A stretch of DNA of 64,000 bases from Juglans regia (taxonomy: Eukaryota > Streptophyta > Magnoliopsida > Fagales > Juglandaceae), in the NCBI RefSeq assembly GCF_001411555.2, contig NC_049905.1, forward strand, positions 4,650,001 to 4,714,000. Reading direction: 5' to 3'. Within the stretch, counting starts at the first letter, position 1. Every line of letters begins with the position of its first letter. The notes beneath the pieces were generated by a model. It made no database searches and was not told the DNA's origin. It saw only the letters and a program-made list of their open reading frames with translations. The position numbers were made by a program, and so were the translations under genes. This document shows, piece after piece, positions 1 through 12,548 of this stretch.

Positions 1-234
1 AGAAGACTCGAAGAGAGAGAGGGGAGATGAATGAAAGCTAAACCTAAGAAAGAGATGAACCGGTACTCAATCTGGTACCCGCTTTAAGTCACCTGCATCT
101 AGACCGTATAGGTCCGAGTTTTATAATCTGAATTTCGGCTCAGATTTGATCTTGGCTGAAACCCGGAACCAAAAAGAGAGTATCTGAGTTACGGACCGGT
201 CAGGAAAAAAACTCGGTCCAGATAAGTAGTCTTA
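1..234. mobile_element. Right end of large hAT-like element (truncated by window edge)
   Basis: This stretch is nearly identical to 17895-18123, the right end of the 3.5-kb hAT-like element at 14659-18123. It ends in CTTA and is followed by ACGCCAAT (235-242), the same flank as the other copy. It is rich in CCGG/GGTCCG subterminal motifs. The left part lies outside the window, so size and content cannot be seen. Confidence 0.6.
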
Positions 235-699
235 ACGCCAATCCCAAAACTTCAAGATATGCAAAGGATCAAGCGCGCGTGTGTGTGTGTGTGTGGTGTA
301 TTGTCAAGATACCACTGGAATACTATTTTTCCGTATGTAAACTATATTGTATGGGTTATGTTAAGAAAAATCATGTTTTCAAGTTGGTGTGAATGATGTG
401 ATTCTCATACCGTACTAGAAAAAACATGATGGTTTGATTTATAAAATAAAAAAATTTAAAATTTAAAATTTAAATTTGATCAATTAGATCTTGCCGCATC
501 AAATGTGTGAATGATGTATCCTCCATAGGTGATATCATGTAGAAAGCTAGACTCTTAAGCAATTGATGTAAAAAGCTAATTAAATTACACCAGATCAACT
601 AGCGTGACTAGGAATAAAACTTTCACGATTAGCTAAATCAAATATGTAAATCATTACTTATAAGATATATCAAATATAGGTGGGGTTTGCTCTTTATGC

Positions 700-3600
700 T
701 CATTTGGAACAAAGAGATTGGTCACTTTGATCTCTAATCTAAAGAGGGTGCGTATCCATTGCTCAAGGTCAGCAATGGAGGAGGAGCTTGCAAACTATTG
801 AGAGGGCCCCTCAAGTTAACTTAGGAGGAGCAAAAAGAGATCAACCTCTTTGAGGAGGATATTTGGCTTTCACAAAGCATAAGCAAAACTTGTCTTGCTG
901 CACTGGTTGTAATAGACAAAGAGGTGATCAAATAAGCCTTCAAAGCTAGGGGTGCTACCCGCATGCCCCGTCCCGCCCCGCATCATGCTGGGATGGGGGG
1001 ACCTACCCCCGCACCCTCCTCCTCACCATGCAGGGGAGAAGCTTTTTTCCAAAAAATGCCATCCGCCACGCCCCCTCCTAGGCCAACACATTGGGTCTAA
1101 AAAATTATTTATAAATCCTAAAATATTCTTTTAGACCCAAATTATAATACAATTAAAATTATAAATTAAAATTTATAAATACAAAATGAACTTAAACTCA
1201 TTAGAGTTATATTTTGGATTGTTTTGGATTCCTAAGCCAATATTTAGAGATGACGTCAAGACAATACAATAATCATACTTAAATAATGTGGGCAATACAA
1301 TAGCTTGAATACAATTTCAAGTTTTTAATAAATTGTATATATCTTATATACAATATATTTATATATATATATATAGATGTAAAAAAAAAATATATTTTTA
1401 TATATGTGGAGTGGAGTGGGGGCGGGGCAGGGCCTCGCTGGGGTCATCTCGCCCCTTGCCTCTGCATAGGAGGAGCGGGGTAGCTTGCCATCCCATGTGG
1501 GGGTGGGGACCCGCTGCCCACCCCTATTCAAAGCTACGATGGCCAAAGTCTGGAAAACTAATGGTTGTCTGACATTCAAGGATATTGCTAGGAACAAATT
1601 CCTCATCGATTTCCATAGCATGGCTGTGAAGAATAGGGTGTTATTGGGACTTCCGTGGTCTTTTGATAGGTACTTGGTTAGCTTACAAGAGTGTAAATGT
1701 AGTGTTGCTCTGAAGGACATAGATTTCTCTCCAGTACCCTTCTGGATCCAGCTTCATGACCTTCCTTTTGTTGGCATGAATAAAAACATGGGAGAGAAGC
1801 TTGGGGAAGTATAGGGCATGTCATGCTCGTGGATGTGGATGACAAAGATTGTACAGAGGGTTTAACAAAAGCAAGTGGCAACTTTTTGCACTTAGGAAAT
1901 CAAGGTGGCTCTTATCTACTGTTTGAGGAAGCCTCAAACTGCATCGGGGAACTTCTAGTAGCTGTTGACATGCCTGCTCCCACCAACCTGCAGACAGGCT
2001 CACAGCAGATTGACCATGTGATGGCCTCTGCAGAAGACAACCACCTGGTAAGTCTCCCTTGGACCTCTACTCAACAAAGTCCAGCTAGACAAAACAAAAC
2101 TCACCTTTTGTCTTACTGGAAAATGAGGGCCAAGGGCGTTTGCATCTAGTCCCGAGGTAACTATGGTTAACATGCCTGAGATCTGTCCCAAAAATAGGAA
2201 AAAGAAAAGAACTAGTGCTATGACAGTTAAATCCCTGAGAGTTTCTAAGAGACTCAAGAACCTAGCAATGGCAGAGGCTGTTCAATAGCCTTGCCAATCC
2301 CCATGAAAACCCTTTGTTGGAATTGCCGAGGGCTTGGGAACCCTTAGACAGTTCGGGAGCTTCACCTTTTGGTGAGAGATAAGTCCCCATTTGGTTTTTC
2401 TAATTGAAACAAAATGCAAAAGAAACAAAGTGGAAACCATCGATAACAAACTGGGATTTGAATGCAGTTTTATAGTTGACTGTTTGGGTTGAAGTGGAGG
2501 TTTGGTAGCCCTTTGGAAACAGGAACTCAATGTTGACTTAGTCTCTTACTCTCAAAGTCACATCTCCCTTTAGATCCAAGCTGATGCCTTAGACAAGAAT
2601 TGGATCTTAATAGGCTTTTATGGTCAACCTGTAGTGGCTAAGCGAAAAGAGAGTTGGAGTCTGCTCACACTTCTTAAACCTGCTCAGAACATCTCCTGGT
2701 TATGTATAGGGGACTTCAATGAAATAATCTCCCATGATGAAAAGATGGGTGGACCCCCTAAGCCCTCTAAATAAATGGACGATTTTAGGTAAAAACTTAT
2801 GGATTGTGATCTTGGAGAGCTTGGCTTTAAAAGATTCGAATTTACATGGTGTAATAACCGAGATGACACTAATTTCACCAAAGAGAGATTGGATAGGGCA
2901 CTAGTAAATTGTGAATGGCAGCAATTATTTAAATTTAACTCAGTCAACATTCTGCCTGTATAAAGCTCAGACCATACCCCCCTACTTGTCACAAACTACT
3001 CCCATGAACCTACCTTCACCCCTCATAAAAGAATTTTCAGATAGGAGGTAGCATGGGTTAAGCAGGAGGAATGTGATGCTATTGTTAAGAGAGCCTGGTT
3101 TGGGTCACTCCAACATGGTTCCAAAGCAGAAGTTATTAGGAGAGGACTCGAGCGATGCAGATATCAGTTAAGAGATTGGAATAGCACCTCCAAGAGGAAC
3201 TATCAGCATACCCTTAACCATAAAAGGGTGCTGTTAAGATCCTTACAAGAATCAAACACTGGACTTGTAACTGAATAGATTTGAACCTCATAAAGGGAGG
3301 TTGATGCTTTCCTTGAGGAAGATGATTTAAAATGGCGCCAGAGAGCCAAACAAAGATGGCTACAAGATGGTGACAGAAACACTAAATATTTTCATAGATG
3401 TGCTAGTCCAAGGAAACAAAGAAACTTCATCTCTAACATTATAACTGAGGAAGGGAATCGTGTGTCAAATGTGGAGGATATTAGGGTGCAGTTTCAAGAA
3501 TTTTACCTCGACCTTTTCTCATCCTCCAACCCAACTGGTGGTGCAGCTCTTCTGGAAAATCTTGAGCCTTCTGTCACAGAAGAGATGAACATGAATTTAT

Positions 3601-4440
3601 CTAAGGGTTACACTAGAGAAGAGCTGGAGAGGACCATCTTTGAAATGGACCCTATTGGATCCCCTGGTCCTGATGGCTTCCCATCACTTTTCTTTCAAAA
3701 CCACTGGTCAACTGTGGGAGATTCTGTTGTAGCAGCTGTCATTGAATTGCTTAATCAAAGGTAGAATTCCAATCCATAAACCACACCTTCATCACCCTCA
3801 TTCCTAAGAAGAGAACCCCTGTGCTTGTAATTGACTATAGACCCATCAGCCTTTGCAATGTATTTTACAAAATCATACATTGCAAAGGTTGTTGCCAATA
3901 GACTCAAAAGCATACATCCACACTTGATCTCAAACACTCAGAGTGCCTTTGTCCAAGGAAGACTGATATCTGACAACACTATAGTGGCCTATGAACTACT
4001 TCACTCCATGTAAAATAGGATGAGAAGACAAAAAGAGGGGTACATAGCTCTCAAACTCGATATGAGCAAGGCCTATGATAGGCTTGAATGAAGCTTTTTA
4101 CAAGATTTGATGCAAAAAATGAGATTTGAAAGTGTCTGGATTGACCTTATTATGTAGTGTGTGTCTGCAGTTTCCTACTGAATCCTCCTAACTGACTCCC
4201 CTCAAACTAGCTTCACACCTTCAAGGGGAATTAGACAAGTATACCCATTTTCTCCTTACCTCTTCATCCTATGTTCAGAAATGTTAAGTTTTGCTTTGAA
4301 CCAAGCTTAACAGAGGGGTCTTATCTGAGGATTTCATGTAGCTTGAGGTTCTTTGTCTATTAACCACCTAATTTTTTTTAGATGACAACCTTGGTTTTTG
4401 CAAGGCTCACTCAAATGAATGGTGTAGGCTGCATGGTATT
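700..4440 (+). pseudogene. Degenerate L1-type LINE, 3' truncated (copy A)
   Basis: This is a non-LTR retrotransposon relic. ORF1 starts near 773 (MEEELAN, then a stop) and continues after a MITE at 1535 with MAKVWKTNGCLTFKDIA..., a DUF4283 nucleic-acid-binding domain up to about 1814. ORF2 begins near 2304 (MKTLCWNCRGLGNP), the usual start of the LINE endonuclease. Further pieces are GDFNEI near 2710, the RT leader RAKQRWLQDGDRNTKYFHRC near 3340, GSPGPDGFPSLFFQNHW near 3655, and [20 protein letters not shown] near 3940. Many stops and frameshifts make it inactive. It is cut off in the RT domain at about 4440, so the connection, RNase H and tail are absent. Confidence 0.85.
947..1526. mobile_element. 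Non-autonomous hAT-type element (580 bp) inside LINE ORF1
   Basis: The ends are TAGGGGTG and CACCCCTA, typical hAT termini. They are flanked by a perfect 8-bp target duplication TTCAAAGC at 939-946 and 1527-1534. The ends are GC-rich and the centre is AT-rich with a TA microsatellite near 1340-1375. There is no transposase ORF. The same insertion is at 19664-20242 and, truncated, at 13543-14043. Confidence 0.9.
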
Positions 4441-6161
4441 ATCTACATTGTTTAAATAGTAAGATTTGATTTGTAAAATTTAAATTTTAAAACTTATTTA
4501 TTAAATCAAATTATGACATGTAAATATTTTATTAAATGTGTTATTATATACACCGACTTAATAATAAAATTTTTGGTTTTACATTTTATAAAATGATATT
4601 AATTAAAAACTAATTTGTTGGCCTAATAAGCTAGTTCAAGTTGTTATATTAAGAGAAGTATTTTGATAGTAAAGATATTTTATAAAAATAAATTTACAAT
4701 CAGATGCAATTTGATATGTATATCAGATTATAATTAAATTACTTTTATTCTAAAATAAATCTAATATATCACATAAAATCATAATAAATTTTTACTTTCA
4801 TGAGATTTATTTATATAGAAGTTTCCTTATAACAATATTGTAAACATAAAAACAAAAAAAAAAAGGACTTGCCTTGTAAATTCTAGTATAGGAAAATGAC
4901 AAGTTTTCTTTTGGTAAATAATATAACAATTGAACATACACAAAAATATTATATAAAATAAATTTATAAATTAATTTAATTTTATGAAATTCGTTAAATA
5001 TATTTTATAATAACATCAATTTATAAATTTATATAATTTATTTACGTAGCATTTTCCAATAAGGATGGTAATTTACAGGTCAACCATCCGTTTGGAAAGG
5101 CGTTAGAAGAAGATTCAAATCCGTCTATAATTTGCCACCACGCACACTGAAAATTTGCCACTACAACACCCTGAAATGGACTGCTTATCTATTTTGTGTT
5201 CACTTATCAATTTCATTATTCATTTTTATTTATTATTATTGTTATTATTATATTTAGGCAAAAGTAGGAGATAGGATAATATTATTTATTATCTATGAAA
5301 CAGACGTGGTTTGTATCTACCAATTGTAAAATATTGAGTAAAGAGAGACATATAATTTTTTATATTTTTTTAAAAAAACTTACTTGTAAATGGAGATATT
5401 AATATATAAATTCAAATTCAAATTCAAATTAGTAAGATTTAAATATTTTTAATAAAGGAATATTATCACAACATTGATTGATTATAAAATAAATTGTAAA
5501 AATATTTTTATCCTTTTTAAAAATTTAAAAATTTAAATAATTTCTTTCAATATCTGTCTATCATATCTAGAAACTTTATCATCTATGGTGTTGACAGCGT
5601 AGTCTTCATGTCCCAACAAATAGTCCTCGCACAGAGACATTTTATTTGGAGATTGTTAGGTGGCCGCATGATAAAAAAAAAAAACTACTGATAAATACTA
5701 AGAAAATAATCACATGTGCGGTGTTATATTTTGTCGGGTCATTCTATCATTCATATCATTAATTAATATGATATAATATGATTTATAAACTTTAAAATCA
5801 TAAATATTTCTTATAAATTAAATCATGACGTATTAGCATACTCCATACCGGCTTATAAATAGTATATTTCTATTGTTTTAACTTTAGTTTGTGTTAATTT
5901 CCTAAACAATATAAAATACTCAATAAACGGTATCGTTTGTTATTACAATTCCACTCAACTCATCTAATTTAATCTATTTTTCTAAATTTTCATATAAAAT
6001 AAAATAAACAATTTAATTTTTTCAAATCTCTAAACAAAAATAGTATTAAAAAATATATTCTAACAATATTTTATTCAACTTTTAACTTTAATCTCAACTT
6101 ATCTCATCTCATCCAAGTTCAAATCATATAATTCAGGAATAAACTTTAAGGAATCTGTAAA
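4441..6161. other. AT-rich intergenic spacer
   Basis: I see no supportable gene here. The region is strongly AT-rich with many short A/T runs. Part of 6050-6120 (TTCAACTTTTAACTTTAATCTC-like, then TCTCATCTCATCC) resembles a common dispersed short repeat. It ends at the target-site duplication of the LINE that follows. Confidence 0.7.
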
Positions 6162-6176
6162 AAGTCTTTATGCACC
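6162..6176. repeat. Target-site duplication, 3' side of minus-strand LINE
   Basis: AAGTCTTTATGCACC here matches AAGTCTTGATGCACC at 11764-11778 in 14 of 15 positions. The poly-T that follows directly is the element's poly-A tail on the minus strand. Confidence 0.85.
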
Positions 6177-6232
6177 TTTTTTTTTTTTTTTTGAAACCGA
6201 AATTTTGTATTCATTACTATAATCAAGCAAGA

Positions 6233-7632
6233 TCACTCATTACAAGTTCTCTCTTTCTTAATGATAATCCTAATACAATTTGGTATCTCTTCTATCCAAA
6301 CTAAATCTGTATCCTGATGTAAAGCTTCCTTTGCTAAAGTATGTGCTACCTCATTTGCATTTCTGTACACGAACTCGACACTCCAGCCTTTCCACAGGTC
6401 CAGTAAACTCTTAGCAGCTTCAACAATGCTCCCATATACCGACCTATCCTCTTCCTGGCTATTCACTGCCTTGACTATCAGTTGAGCATCTCCTTCAAAG
6501 ATCACTCTCTCCATCTTCAAATCCCTACATATTTCCATTGCCTTCCATAAAGCATGAGTTTCAGCAACTGCTGGGTGATCAACATTGCTCTGTTGGCCTT
6601 CAACTGCAACCAGTGGTTCCCCTTCTTCATCTCTAATTATAACTCGTATCCTTGCCTTCCTTCCTTTTAGATCCATTGCTGCATCCCAATTGACCTTGAC
6701 ATAGTTCTCTTTTGGTCTCTTCCATGCTTGTTCCCTTCTCTCTAAATTGTTGCCTTGACTGTTAACTAACAGCTTCTGTTGCACCATTTTAAACTCATGA
6801 AGTTCTTCCTTTGCTGTTCTTAGCATTTGACTAGGACTTTTGAACGACCCTTCATAACAAAATTCATTTCTCCTTAGCCAAAGGCACCTCATTACAGTAG
6901 CTATCTCACTCAACTCAATTTTATCCACCTTTCCTAGTAGCTTCTCCCATAGAGACATCAAATCTCTTTCATCCTTACTCCACTTTTGGACTGTAATGCT
7001 GAAACCAGACCAAACATCACTAGTAGCTGGGCAGTGCCATAAAACATGCAAGACTGTTTCCTCCTTCTGTTTGCAAATAGGACAAATTGGATCATCAGTA
7101 ATTTTCCTGAGTAGCAGGTTCCTTCTAGTGGCTAGTAACTCGTTTCCTGCTCTCCACATGAAAAGTTTGACCTTCCCTGGAACCTTTAATTCCCAAATAC
7201 TACTCCATCTTTTGTCCACTTCTCCTACTCCTGATGCTTCACCTATGATAGCCCTTTTTTTATTAGATTCTACCATATAAGCACTCTTCACTGAAAATTG
7301 ACCTTTTTCATCATGACTCCAAATCAACTTGTCTTCCACATTCATTTTACTTAAGGGAATACTGCATATTAATACATCTTATTCCTTATTAAAAATACTT
7401 TCAATTAACGGCTCATTCCACTCTCCACTATCATTCATAAGATCACAAACTCTTGCCTCATGATCCAAAATTGAAATTGGAGATTGAATGCTGAAAGTAA
7501 CAGGAGTAGGATCCATTTTTGCCCCCAGATCTTGATATTTTTTCCATTACCCACCCTCCATCTCAGACCCTCTTTCAACAAGTCCACTGCATTCCAAACA
7601 CTATGCCAAATAAAAGATGGACTATATCCCAT
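6233..7632 (-). pseudogene. LINE ORF2, C-terminal zf-RVT and RNase H part
   Basis: Two fragments follow the RT. At 7435-7632 is GYSPSFIWHSVWNA...GLRWRVGNGKNIKIWG, the usual post-RT region. At 6233-7345 is a 370-codon frame with the zf-RVT motif (WELKVPGKVKLFMWRAG, CPICKQKEETVLHVLWHCP). It is followed by an RNase H fold: VNWDAAMD with the first Asp, VAETHALWKAM with the Glu, VIFEGDAQ with the second Asp, and a C-terminal ANEVAHTLAKEAL in which the usual final Asp is His. Many plant LINE RNase H copies have the same His. It ends 40 bp before the poly-A tail, as expected. Confidence 0.88.
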
Positions 7633-7789
7633 TTTTTGCTTCTAGGAAAGTGACTGATCTGAAATATTTTTCTTTAAAAATCTTGGCAACCAGGCTATTT
7701 GGATTTTGAATAAACCTCCACCCCTGTTTGGCAAGTAATGCCTAGTTAAAACAATCAAGATCCCTGAACCCGAGACCCCCTCTATCTTT

Positions 7790-10363
7790 CTACTTCTCCA
7801 TCTTCTCCCAACTACACCAATGGATGCTGCTAGCTTTCTGATTTTTTCCCCACCAAAACTTAGCAAGCATCATATTAAGCTCATTACACAAACTTTTAGG
7901 GAGTTTAAAAACACTCATAGTATAGGTTGGAATGGCTTGAAGTATTGCCTTAATCAAAATTTCTTTCCCAACTGCAGACAAAAAGATGTTTTTCCAATTA
8001 TTGATTTTCTTCCAAACCCTTTCTTTTATACTTCTAAACGTATTATACTTAGACCTTCCCACCATAGGTGGTAAGCCTAAGTACTTTTCAAAGCTTCCTC
8101 TCATCACTGCTCCCCCCAATTCTTTAATCCTCCCTTTGACTACCTCTCTTGAATTTGAGCTAAAAAACACTGCTGTTTTGTCTTTATTGAGAAACTGTCC
8201 ATTGGCCCTTTTATATCTCATTAACAGATTTTGAATTCTAACCCATTCTTCCTCCTTTGCCCTTCCAAACAAAAGGTAGTCATCAGCAAACAACAAGTGA
8301 TACACTCGAATTCCTCCCCTTGCCACTGTCACTCCCCTTGTTTCTCCTTTGGCATCTGAGTTGTTAAGTAGAGAACTTAGACCTTCCGCACAGAGGATGA
8401 AAAGGTAAGGAGATAAAGGGTCACCTTGTCTCAATCCTCTATGAGGAATTATTCTTTTCCCTGGTTTTCCATTGATGAGTGCTGAGTAACTCATTGTTTT
8501 GACACATTTCATAACCAGATCAACCCACTTCTTACACAGTCCCAGCTTCATCAAGACTTCCTCCAAGTAATCCCATTCTATTCTATCATAGGCCTTTGAC
8601 ATATCAAGCTTGATTGCCATACTCCCAACTCTACCATTCTTCCTAGTCTTCATGGTGTGCAATAACTCATAGGCCACCATTATGTTATCTGTGATCAACC
8701 TCCCTGGAATGAAAGCACTTTGATTGGGGGAGACCAAGCTGTTCAACACTTTTTTAAACCTATTAGCTAGGACTTTTGACATAATCTTATAGGCCACGTT
8801 GCATAAACTTATGGGCCTAAAGTCACTAGCTAATCTAGGCTCTTTCACTTTAGGGATGAGAGCAATATAAGTGTAATTATCATCATGGGTTAAAGAGTTA
8901 CCATTAAGCCAAGTTAGGATAGTTTTGCACACATCATCTCCAATAATATGCCAATGTTTTTGATAAAAACATGCTCCAAACCTGTCAGGGCCAGGTGATT
9001 TCAAAGGTGCCATATGGTATAGAGCTTCCTCAACCTTAGCTCTTGTGAAAACCCTACTCAATGTTTCATTCATCTCTATTGTTACTCGAGGTTCCAGATC
9101 TTTCAGACATTCAGCTATATCAGTCTTAGTAGGTCCTGAGGAAGTAAACAACTTTTGAAAATAAGAGTTAAACTCCCCTTCCACTTCAGATGGATTTGAA
9201 AGCCTTCTATCCTCTTCATCAAATAACTCTTTAATAAAATTCTTCCTCCTTCTTTGATTAGCACAACTGTGAAAAAACTTTGTATTTCTATCACCCAACT
9301 GGTACCAGTTCAGCTTTGCTCTTTGTCTCCATTTTAAATCCTCTTTCTCAAGCAGCCCCCCAATCTCTCTTTGTATTCTTTTAATATCTTGTATGTTATG
9401 ACTACCCTCATTTTCTTGTAACATTTGCAACTTAGTTTTTTCTCTGATAGACTCTCTCTTATCCCCAATTAACTTTTTATTCCAACTCAGTAAGGCTCCC
9501 TTAACATCTTCCAGCATTCTATTCATACTCTTTGCAACATCCCTAATTGCTTGACCCCTGAACCATACCCTTTTAATCACCTCCTCACACTCTTCCTCGA
9601 GGGCCCATTGAGCTTCATATCTAAACATCCTCTTCACCTTCCATACTTGAATTACTGGCTGATTCATATTAAGCAGAATGGGTCTATGATCAGAGCTTCT
9701 ATTTACTAACACTTCCACCCTCCCTTCCTTGAAAATCTCATTCCAAACTGAATTCACCATTACTATGTCTAACCTTTCTTTGGTAAAGGTCTCATCCTCA
9801 TGCTTATTGCTCCATGTGAATTTATCCCCTCTCCATCCTAGATCAAACAAACCACCTCCCTCCAACACTTCTCTAAATCTTTCCATTTGTTTCTCTGGTC
9901 TTTGTCTTCCTCTCCATTTTTCATCATGGGTCAAAATTTCGTTGAAATCCCCCACCACACACCAGCCACAACTGCTAGTTGGTTTCAAAGAACTCAATAG
10001 TTGCCAGGATTCTTCTCTTTTACATGTCTCGGGCTGCCCATAAAAGCCTGTTAATAACTATTTGTCCTTTTTACCACCCTCATTTGTAATCCAAGCACTG
10101 ATGTGCCTTTGGGAATAATTCAGAATCTCAACCTTCATTGAATAGTCCCACAGAAGCATTAAACCCCCATTTCTCCCCATGGGTTCAACAACAAAACAGC
10201 CTTCACATTGCAATCTTCTTTTGATCCTATCACTCTTACCACTCCTCAATTTGGTCTCCATAATAAACACTACGTTGGGCCTTTTGTCCTCCATCATATG
10301 GCAAAGGTCTTGAACGGTCCGAGGGTTCCCAAGCTCTCGGCAGTTCCAACTTAAGGTTTTCAT
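7790..10363 (-). pseudogene. LINE ORF2, endonuclease plus reverse transcriptase part
   Basis: The start is MKTLSWNCRELGNP at 10363, the conserved N-terminus of the LINE endonuclease, with E37-T-K as METKLR. A stop at about 10058 splits it from the rest. The open stretch 9997-7790 (735 codons) holds GDFNEI, SSDHRP at the endonuclease end, then the [88 protein letters not shown] and the catalytic FADD box (near 8300). The catalytic residues look intact. The frame is lost after SWEKMEK near 7790. Confidence 0.92.
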
Positions 10364-10399
10364 GATGATTGGTGGGGCTGCTTAGCAGCCTCCACCTGT

Positions 10400-11544
10400 A
10401 AAGTCATCTTTTCGAGCACCTCACCATGGCTATTAGCTCTAGTTTTTTTACAAGACTTCCCCCCTTCTCTTCTTCAACTTCATCTCTTAATCTTCTTTTT
10501 TCCAAGACTCCCCTCTCTATCAAGTTACTAACCTTTCCCTTCTCTCTAGCCCTTCTCTTCCAGGCCCCTTTCACAGATCTCCATGTGGCTCCTTCACACC
10601 CTCTTCCTCCTGCATCTCTCTTCCCACCCCCACACTACTCTTTTCTTCACCCCCCACCTCTTGAAACAGCCCTCCTTTCTCGCCCTCACACATATACTCC
10701 CCCCTTTTTTCTTGCCCTTCCTCTGAAACCTCCTCTGCTCTTTCGAACTCTTGTACTGCTACCCCTTTATAATATCTGCCTGTTTCTTTATGATACCGAA
10801 ATAATTCCTCTCTCCCTTTCTCTTTTTTCCGCTCATAATTGCCCTCAGCCAAACACCAAATTGATCCTCCCCCTCTCCTTTTCCTGAACAACCTTGTTCT
10901 CCATGTAGTATACACCCACATCTGAAGCATATATGAGGTAGCTTTTCATACTTAAAAGTGGGACCAGTAGTTCTTACCTTTAACAGTAATAGATCTCCCT
11001 CTCGCCAAAGGCTTCTCCAACTCTATTTCTGTTAACACCCTCAGATATGGCCCCCATCCACAACCATCCTCTTGTGTATCCACTTCCATGACTCTACCAA
11101 TGGTACCCCCTATGATCTCTCCTCTTTCCTTATTCAGGCAAGCTAATGGCAACTCATGCATCTGTATCTAGAAACATTCTTTCTTGAAGTTCATTTTCGA
11201 TGGTGGGGTGAGACCATCAAACAGCCTTATCACAAACACTTGGTTGTCAAAAAGCCAAGGTCTCCCCTCCAGTATACGTTGCTTATCTGCATGGTTTGCA
11301 AAAACCATTACAAAAATATTATCCCCACCTCCTGAAACGTAGCTTTCTGACTTATCCTCCAAATCTTAACCATTGTTGATTCAACTACGAACTTGTTTAT
11401 ATTTCTTTCTGCCCAAACCATCCCAACTAAACTAAGATCTTCCTTTCCACTCAGATTTTCCGCATTTTCACCCCCAAAAACAATATTCAGTGTTTCTTCC
11501 TCCGATAATCTTAGCTTTTCCCATTTGTTTTCCAGTTCCTCCAT
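10400..11544 (-). pseudogene. LINE ORF1 (DUF4283 and CCHC zinc knuckle), frameshifted
   Basis: The chosen start is MEELENKWEKLRLSEEE at 11544, which parallels MEEELAN of the other LINEs here. The chain continues as STMVKIWRISQKATFQEVG, then in other frames NIFVMVFANHADKQRILEGRPWLFD (DUF4283 core, near 11320-11250), a basic linker near 11030, and a CCHC-type knuckle near 10910 (LPHICFRCGC...HGEQGC). A low-complexity Ser/Pro/Lys-rich tail follows. At least three frame changes separate the parts. In this family ORF1p binds the element RNA and chaperones target priming; this copy cannot make an intact protein. Confidence 0.8.
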
Positions 11545-11763
11545 CTGTAACACCACCGAAACAACCACCTCTCCGCCATGTTCTTCAGAGAAAACCACCA
11601 CCTTCCTTCCTGGTCTGAGTGCTTAGTACGACGTCCCCACCGTACAACCACCTCCAAATTCTGTTAGAATCTTAGTGGACCCCACTTCACCTCATTTTCC
11701 TCTAGAGAGAAAAAGGAGAGAATACTTTACGCCCCTATTCATCCTTAAACATATGATAACTTT

Positions 11764-11778
11764 AAGTCTTGATGCACC
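11764..11778. repeat. Target-site duplication, 5' side of minus-strand LINE
   Basis: AAGTCTTGATGCACC is the partner of 6162-6176 with one mismatch. It fixes the LINE 5' end at 11763. Confidence 0.85.
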
Positions 11779-11805
11779 CTAATATTCATCAAAAGGTGCA
11801 TGAAG

Positions 11806-12113
11806 TTTAGGTATGTTTGGATACTTGGAGTATTTTAAAATTTTGTGAACAATAATAAAATGGTTTGAGTAAAAGATGTTTGATTAGATTTTGAGAAATG
11901 AGAGAAAAAAGGTTGAATAAAATATTATAAAGTTAAAAAGTTGTTTGAATACAATTTTTTAATATTAATTTTAATTTAAAATTTATATAAGTTGTATTGA
12001 TTTTTGTGTTTCGATAATGATTAAATGAAAAAGTTATTTTATGTTTGAGTGATGTTTGGAAATGAAATTATGATAAATTATGAAATATTTTTATATGTCA
12101 AAACATGCCCTAA
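11806..12113. mobile_element. Short AT-rich MITE upstream of the RALF-like gene
   Basis: The ends form an imperfect inverted repeat: TTTAGGTATGTTTGGATA on the left and CAAAACATGCCCTAAA on the right. The body is AT-rich without coding potential. The right half is repeated at 14046-14200 as part of the duplicated RALF upstream region. The target duplication is unclear, so the superfamily is not assigned. Confidence 0.6.
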
Positions 12114-12465
12114 AATCTTCTCAAAGGGAAATAATAAAAAACGAGAGCCATAACATCATAAAAAATAAAATTAGAAAAAAAAAACTTGTAAAACCATGTA
12201 AACGATAGCCATTATTGCATGACCATGTAATTCTCTCTAAAATAAAAACAAGTCGTTGAAATTGTCAAAGAGATTAGCTTTGCTTACTATTTTAAGCTGT
12301 TTCATCCGTCAGAACCAAATTACCAAGTCCATACATCAAATAAATTGCCAATTTCTAAGCTGTATTTCCGCAGATTAATTTTCTCTCATCCACAAGCATT
12401 TCTACACCAATTCCCCCCTGCATGCCTACTATTTTAGTCTTGAGCCCATCCCGATCCCAAAACAA

Positions 12466-12471
12466 TATAAA
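12466..12471 (+). promoter_or_regulatory. TATA box of the RALF-like gene
   Basis: TATAAA lies 78 bp before the ATG at 12549. The other three RALF-like copies have a TATA box at a closely similar distance (about 75-80 bp), which supports a real core promoter. Confidence 0.6.
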
Positions 12472-12548
12472 TTCATGTGCTATTCTGAAAGGAAAATAGC
12501 ACTAGAACTACTTACATATATACATACAACTAATTTGGAGGAAGAACA

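Larger units (their letters stand above)
235..4440 (+). repeat. Segmental duplicate copy A (pairs with 18124-23149 and, in part, 12800-14043)
   Basis: Base-by-base reading shows the same order of sequence as at 18124-23149: the hAT flank, an AT-rich leader, a LINE ORF1 start, a hAT-like MITE inside that ORF, then the LINE ORF2. Copy A stops matching at about 4440, in the middle of the LINE reverse transcriptase, where unrelated AT-rich sequence begins. It lacks the 865-bp hAT insertion found at 18308-19172. The shared MITE insertion shows that the copies arose by duplication of a larger segment and not by separate retrotransposition. Confidence 0.85.
6177..11763 (-). mobile_element. Full-length L1-type LINE, about 5.6 kb, inactivated
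   Basis: The element runs on the minus strand from a short 5' leader (11602-11763) through ORF1 and ORF2 to a poly-A tail, seen as poly-T at 6177-6193. Imperfect 15-bp target duplications (14/15 identical) bound it, so it is an essentially complete insertion. ORF2 carries endonuclease, reverse transcriptase, zf-RVT and an RNase H domain, as in many plant LINEs. Frameshifts and stops in ORF1 and in three places in ORF2 make it non-autonomous now. The single TSD mismatch suggests a moderately old insertion. Confidence 0.92.

Noticed and set aside
10426..10887. 153-codon plus-strand frame rich in Ser, Pro and Leu
   Set aside because: It is the antisense of the low-complexity tail of LINE ORF1 on the minus strand and has no domain.
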